Part shown: piece after piece, positions 7,451 to 9,535 of the stretch
Layout: each line of letters starts with the position of its first letter
How positions within the stretch are numbered: the stretch's first letter is position 1
Assembly (NCBI GenBank): GCA_011048645.1
Contig: DSDR01000040.1
Span: forward strand, 1 to 9,535
Length of the DNA: 9,535 nucleotides
Reading direction: 5' to 3'
Origin: Phycisphaerales bacterium
GTDB taxonomy: Bacteria; Planctomycetota; Phycisphaerae; Sedimentisphaerales; Anaerohalosphaeraceae
Position numbers and translations under genes: made by a program
The notes under the pieces: model-generated
The model's input: the letters and a program-made list of their open reading frames with translations, nothing else
Told to the model about the DNA's origin: nothing
Databases searched by the model: none

Positions 7451-8413
7451 TCACCATTTTATGCGGATGCCTTTTTCGCGGGCCTCGGCGGCCCACTTTT
7501 TGATTTGGTCCAGCGCCAGCTCCAGTTCTTTGCTGCTGTCCAGCAGGTTTTCGTACAGGCGCCCGTCGTTGAGGAACCGGGCGGCTGAGCCGGAGCCGGA
7601 ATGGATTTTCGACAGGGTCAATCGAAATTCCCTGAGGGTATTGTCCAGACTGACGGCAACCGCTTCGATCTGTGCGGCGCCGACTTCGGAAAGGCCGCGA
7701 ATCGAGTCCAGTGTTTCGCTGAGTTTGGCCGCGGCGTCCTGAAGCCGTTCGGTTCCCGTATCGGCAAACAATTCGAGCGATTTGAGGGTATCAACGGCCT
7801 GAGCGGTAGCGGCGGTGACATTTTCAAGGGATTTTTTAATATTGGCTCGATTATCGGTATCGCCGATGATGGCATTGGTGTTTTGCGACAGGACGGTGAT
7901 CGAATCGACGAGGTTTTCGAGTTTTTTCTGGACTTCGGGCGGGAAAAATTCACTGGCGACGCCGACACTGCCTTTCAGTTCCGAGCCGGGCTTCAGGTGG
8001 CCGGCCACCGGCACATCCGAATCAATCTTCAGCTCAATGTAACTGCTGCCAAGCCCCCGGCGGATAATCATCGCCTCGGCGTGATCGGGGATGTCCCCCA
8101 AAAATTTATTCTCAATCGCGATCTCGACGCGTACCCTGGGAATGGATCGACCCTGTTGATCGATCTCCAGTTTCGGCGGTTTGACCGCGATGACCCGGCC
8201 GATTTGATAGCCGCAATACTGTACGGGCGTATCTTTTTGGATGCCCGGCGCTTCGGAAAAATCGACGTGGACGATAAACGAGCGAAACTGCGTGGCATAC
8301 AACGGCAGATTGCGAAACTTGATCAGCATCCATACAAAGGCGGCAAACGCCAGCAGAACAAACACACCGACCACCATATTGCGACGGCGTTGCTGCGTTT
8401 GATAATCTGTCAT
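7451..8413 (-). CDS. MlaD/MCE family lipid-transport protein
   Basis: Membrane-anchored periplasmic protein of the MCE (MlaD) family, the substrate-binding part of ABC systems that move phospholipids between inner and outer membranes. The 320 residues comprise a short cytoplasmic N terminus with RRR (9-11), one membrane helix (about 13-31), an MCE domain (about 44-130, with VDFSEAPGIQKDTPVQYCGYQ at its start and RRGLGSSYIELK near its end) and a long helical C-terminal region (about 160-310) that should form the oligomer's needle or barrel. SGSGSAARFLNDGRLYENL (272-290) is a segment often seen in longer MCE proteins. The start ATG overlaps the merR-like stop as ATGA, and GGAAAGGA lies just upstream on the minus strand. 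It is the last gene of its operon; the partner permease (MlaE) and ATPase (MlaF) are not in the window, so they must be elsewhere or lie upstream beyond the window. Confidence 0.9.
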   Translation of the reverse strand: MTDYQTQQRRRNMVVGVFVLLAFAAFVWMLIKFRNLPLYATQFRSFIVHVDFSEAPGIQKDTPVQYCGYQIGRVIAVKPPKLEIDQQGRSIPRVRVEIAIENKFLGDIPDHAEAMIIRRGLGSSYIELKIDSDVPVAGHLKPGSELKGSVGVASEFFPPEVQKKLENLVDSITVLSQNTNAIIGDTDNRANIKKSLENVTAATAQAVDTLKSLELFADTGTERLQDAAAKLSETLDSIRGLSEVGAAQIEAVAVSLDNTLREFRLTLSKIHSGSGSAARFLNDGRLYENLLDSSKELELALDQIKKWAAEAREKGIRIKW

Positions 8414-8679
8414 AGGTCCTTTCCTTTCAGCGGTTTATGCTGTTTCAAAAACAGTTCGCGGATGGCTCGGAGGGTGTATCCGCTGGCGTTGAGCTGCTTG
8501 ATCAGACGCAGCCGTTCAATCGCGTTGCGGTCAAAAAGTCGCCGCCCGCTCGGCGTGGTTTCGGTGGCCTCCAGAAGGCCCAGCATCAGGTAATACTGGA
8601 CGCTCTGGCGCGACAGCCCCGCCTGACGGGCTGCTTTGCCGATTGGCAGCAGAGCGGGTTGTTTCTCCGGTCGGCTCAA
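8410..8679 (-). CDS. Small MerR-type helix-turn-helix regulator
   Basis: A compact DNA-binding protein whose core LLPIGKAARQAGLSRQSVQYYLMLGLL is a MerR winged helix-turn-helix, followed by the wing segment SGRRLFDRNAIERLRLIKQL and the second helical part SGYTLRAIRELF. The protein stops right after this domain, with no effector-binding or long dimerisation region, so it is a minimal MerR. The frame is open back to a GTG at 8727 (105 residues), but that start lacks a ribosome site and lies 52 nt inside rnpA. I prefer the TTG at 8679 (89 residues): it overlaps the rnpA stop as TTGA and has AGGACCGGA just upstream, mirroring the ATGA overlap with the mlaD-like gene. Its target is not evident; autoregulation of the rnpA-merR-mlaD operon is a reasonable guess. 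The HTH is secure, the start is not. Confidence 0.85.
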   Translation of the reverse strand: MSRPEKQPALLPIGKAARQAGLSRQSVQYYLMLGLLEATETTPSGRRLFDRNAIERLRLIKQLNASGYTLRAIRELFLKQHKPLKGKDL

Positions 8680-9095
8680 TGGTTTTCCGGTCCTGTTTTC
8701 TGTTCTTGGCAGTCGATCTGAAAACACGGTTTTTTTGACAACACTTCTACCAGTTTCAAAAAATGCGATTCAAACGTGTGATATTTCATCACAGATGTTG
8801 ACCATTCCTTATTTATCGGCTTGCGGGCGGTCAAAATTAAAAGATAGTCGCGACCGGCGGGCAAATCGTGCTGGTTCAGACGAAACGCTTCGCGAGCCAG
8901 GCGTTTGAGGCGGTTGCGTACGACGGCCGGGCCGCATTTTCGGCTGATTGAAATCCCGAATCGCGGAAAATCCAGCCCGTTTCCGGCGGCATAAAGTCGC
9001 ATCATCTTATTGCTGACAAAGCACTTATGAGCAAAAATCGTCTTGAAATCCCGCTCCTTCACGATTCGCTGTTTTTTTCTTAAATACAGACGCAT
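8676..9095 (-). CDS. rnpA: Ribonuclease P protein component
   Basis: Small basic protein that binds the RNase P RNA and helps it cut the 5' leader from precursor tRNAs in the cytoplasm. The 139 residues contain the family signature, GPAVVRNRLKRLAREAFR (55-72), with the conserved RNR (60-62) and following Arg/Lys residues that contact RNA. The N-terminal pattern LRKKQRIVKERDFKTIF (5-21) and FPRFGISISRKCG (43-55) also match RnpA. It is somewhat longer than the usual 110-125 residues because of a C-terminal tail (about 120-139) with no obvious motif. The ATG at 9095 has GGGAAAGGG about 11-13 nt upstream. The minus-strand frame stays open for 48 more codons upstream but contains no ATG, GTG or TTG. 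It heads the rnpA-merR-mlaD operon; the usual upstream neighbour rpmH is not found. Confidence 0.95.
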   Translation of the reverse strand: MRLYLRKKQRIVKERDFKTIFAHKCFVSNKMMRLYAAGNGLDFPRFGISISRKCGPAVVRNRLKRLAREAFRLNQHDLPAGRDYLLILTARKPINKEWSTSVMKYHTFESHFLKLVEVLSKKPCFQIDCQEQKTGPENH

Positions 9096-9336
9096 TGGCG
9101 AACAGACCCTTTCCCAGTCGAATGGTTTGATTTGATTGTATCGTTCCGAGCGCCCAAAGCAAATTTTTCCTCCACCGGCAAAGCATACGGCTTTTTTTGC
9201 GTCGAAACTGAAGGAAAATATCCTCTTTTTTGGGACAATTTATTTATTGAACTGTTTTTTTCACCAATAATTGCCGGTTGGGCGGCGTCTTAACTAATGA
9301 TATTGAATGAATTTGCAGGTTTTTTGCGGAAATGGG
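9096..9336. other. AT-rich gap upstream of rnpA, no gene seen
   Basis: I looked here on both strands for ribosomal protein L34, which usually precedes rnpA, and found no 40-50 codon Lys/Arg-rich frame starting with an MKRT-like motif. The minus strand is open in the rnpA frame back to a TAA at 9240-9242 but without a start codon. A small A/T-rich hairpin (AAAGC/GCTTT, 9181-9195 area) is followed by T residues on the plus strand but has no gene to terminate. The rnpA promoter must lie here or further right; no convincing -35/-10 pair for the minus strand could be picked. Confidence 0.5.
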
Positions 9337-9365
9337 TTGATTTCCTTATTAAAAATGGGTAAAAT
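9337..9365 (+). promoter_or_regulatory. Candidate sigma70-type promoter for a small RNA
   Basis: TTGATT (9337-9342) and TAAAAT (9360-9365) are separated by exactly 17 nt. Each hexamer matches four or more of the six consensus positions (TTGACA, TATAAT). Transcription would start near 9372. The only feature downstream in the window is the structured RNA region ending in an intrinsic terminator, and the good spacing together with that terminator makes the call more than a chance match in AT-rich DNA. It is still a prediction. Confidence 0.5.
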
Positions 9366-9451
9366 TACTGAGAACAAAGGCCGATATAGAACGTAAGAAG
9401 AAGTGAAACGAGTAAGAGCGTAAAGTAAAGCGAACTTTGAAATAAGAACAT
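9365..9451 (-). CDS. Possible 28-residue hydrophobic peptide, antisense to the small RNA
   Basis: The minus strand encodes ATG (9451-9449) to TAA (9367-9365), giving a peptide that starts MFLFQSSLYF and ends FYIGLCSQ, with a core TLLLVSLLLT (11-20). It has no charged residue and could span a membrane once. An exceptionally strong ribosome site, AGGAGGAGGAGGG, ends 2 nt before the ATG, and its AGGAGG at 9463-9458 has a 6-nt spacing. Size, hydrophobicity and complete overlap by an opposite-strand RNA recall type I toxins such as Ibs (18-19 residues, opposed by Sib RNAs). Against it, the plus strand here is purine-rich, so its complement would give Leu/Phe/Ser codons by composition alone. No good minus-strand promoter is visible. 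It is not recognised by family. Confidence 0.25.
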   Translation of the reverse strand: MFLFQSSLYFTLLLVSLLLTFYIGLCSQ

Positions 9452-9528
9452 TACCCTCCTCCTCCTTCTAATGCCAGGTTCTATGCCTGGGAATGAGCAG
9501 CGGTTTCCTCCTTGCCGCTGCTTTTTTT
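9372..9528 (+). ncRNA. Candidate structured small RNA (or 5' leader) with anti-Shine-Dalgarno tracts
   Basis: A transcript of about 157 nt is delimited by a promoter-like pair (9337-9365) and an intrinsic terminator (9496-9528). It can close on itself: AGGC (9378-9381) and ATAGAAC (9386-9392) pair with GTTCTATGCCT (9478-9488), leaving a 4-nt bulge. Inside that, AGAAGAAG (9396-9403) pairs at 7 of 8 positions with 9462-9469, and AAAGT/ACTTT (9422-9426 with 9434-9438) forms a small hairpin. An alternative hairpin, CCAGG/CCTGG (9474-9490), competes with the closing helix. CCCTCCTCCTCC (9454-9465) and CCTCC in the terminator loop (9507-9511) can pair with Shine-Dalgarno sequences. I could not match it to 6S, SRP, tmRNA or RNase P RNA. 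It might instead be the attenuated leader of a gene beyond 9535. The strand is chosen by the promoter and terminator. Confidence 0.45.
9496..9528 (+). terminator. Intrinsic (rho-independent) terminator
   Basis: A perfect 8-bp stem AGCAGCGG (9496-9503) / CCGCTGCT (9515-9522) with an 11-nt loop is followed by an uninterrupted run of seven T (9522-9528). This is oriented for plus-strand transcripts. On the minus strand the stem is followed by CATTCC, so it would not terminate in that direction. The loop contains CCTCC. It ends either the candidate small RNA or, as an attenuator, the leader of a gene starting beyond the window. Confidence 0.85.
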
Positions 9529-9535
9529 ATGCGCA

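Noticed and set aside
7601..8593. 330-codon plus-strand frame opposite the mlaD-like gene
   Set aside because: It spans two well-supported minus-strand genes and their junction and has no recognisable domain; it reflects GC-driven frame openness.
9175..9205. A/T-rich hairpin AAAGC/GCTTT followed by T residues, terminator-like on the plus strand
   Set aside because: The stem is only 5 bp and AT-rich, and no plus-strand gene or promoter lies upstream for it to serve.
9096..9239. 48-codon in-frame extension of rnpA upstream of its ATG
   Set aside because: It is open to a TAA at 9240-9242 but contains no ATG, GTG or TTG, and its sequence does not resemble RnpA, so the ATG at 9095 stands.
9372..9528. 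Assignment of the small RNA to SRP, tmRNA or RNase P RNA
   Set aside because: The conserved SRP GNAR-loop/GGAAG motif, the tmRNA tRNA-like ends and the RNase P core motifs are all absent by eye.
9471..9535. Plus-strand frame from ATG 9471 open to the window end
   Set aside because: It runs through the terminator stem and T-tract and has no ribosome site, so it is a chance frame.

Overview
The window carries a block of plus-strand genes (1-7269) facing a minus-strand block (9095-7451), with a right-hand tail that holds no conventional gene but probably a small RNA. The gene mix (Lol/FtsX-type ABC exporter, stand-alone MCE/MlaD protein, DUF4139 protein with a signal peptide, long-chain polyprenyl diphosphate synthase) indicates a Gram-negative-type, two-membrane bacterium. 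The moderately GC-rich coding sequence, AT-rich repeat-laden gaps and composite palindromic repeat would suit a Planctomycetota/Phycisphaerae-like or related PVC genome. That placement is inference; no rRNA or clear taxonomic marker is present.

Left block (+): a short 3' tail of an upstream gene, two FtsX-superfamily permeases of equal length (80-1429 and 1515-2864), and a LolD/MacB-type ATPase (3150-3836). Together these make a complete ABC machine of the lipoprotein-release/efflux class. The two gaps inside this cluster are filled with repeats: a heptamer-repeat hairpin that runs up to the start codon of permease 2, and a six-hairpin mirror-symmetric element of about 190 bp before the ATPase. 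Then come a class IV branched-chain aminotransferase (3877-4734) and, 11 nt later, a trans-polyprenyl diphosphate synthase (4746-5738), followed by a secreted or periplasmic DUF4139 protein (5857-7269).

The convergent gap 7270-7450 holds a second heptamer-repeat tract and an imperfect inverted repeat built on the unit CACGAAG.

Right block (-): rnpA, a small MerR-type regulator and an MCE/MlaD lipid-transport protein form a tightly coupled operon, with stop/start overlaps of 4 nt at merR-mlaD and probably also at rnpA-merR. The usual rnpA partner rpmH (ribosomal protein L34) is not found in the 440 nt upstream of rnpA.

Right tail (9337-9528): a sigma70-like promoter (TTGATT-17 nt-TAAAAT) and a textbook intrinsic terminator delimit a transcript of about 157 nt. 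It can form a long-range closing helix and carries two CCUCC anti-Shine-Dalgarno tracts, one in the terminator loop. The opposite strand of the same interval encodes a 28-residue, uncharged, hydrophobic peptide behind a very strong Shine-Dalgarno sequence. This is the most interesting part of the window: it could be an independent small RNA, a 5' leader with attenuator, or an Ibs/Sib-like type I toxin-antitoxin pair. The sequence alone does not decide among these.
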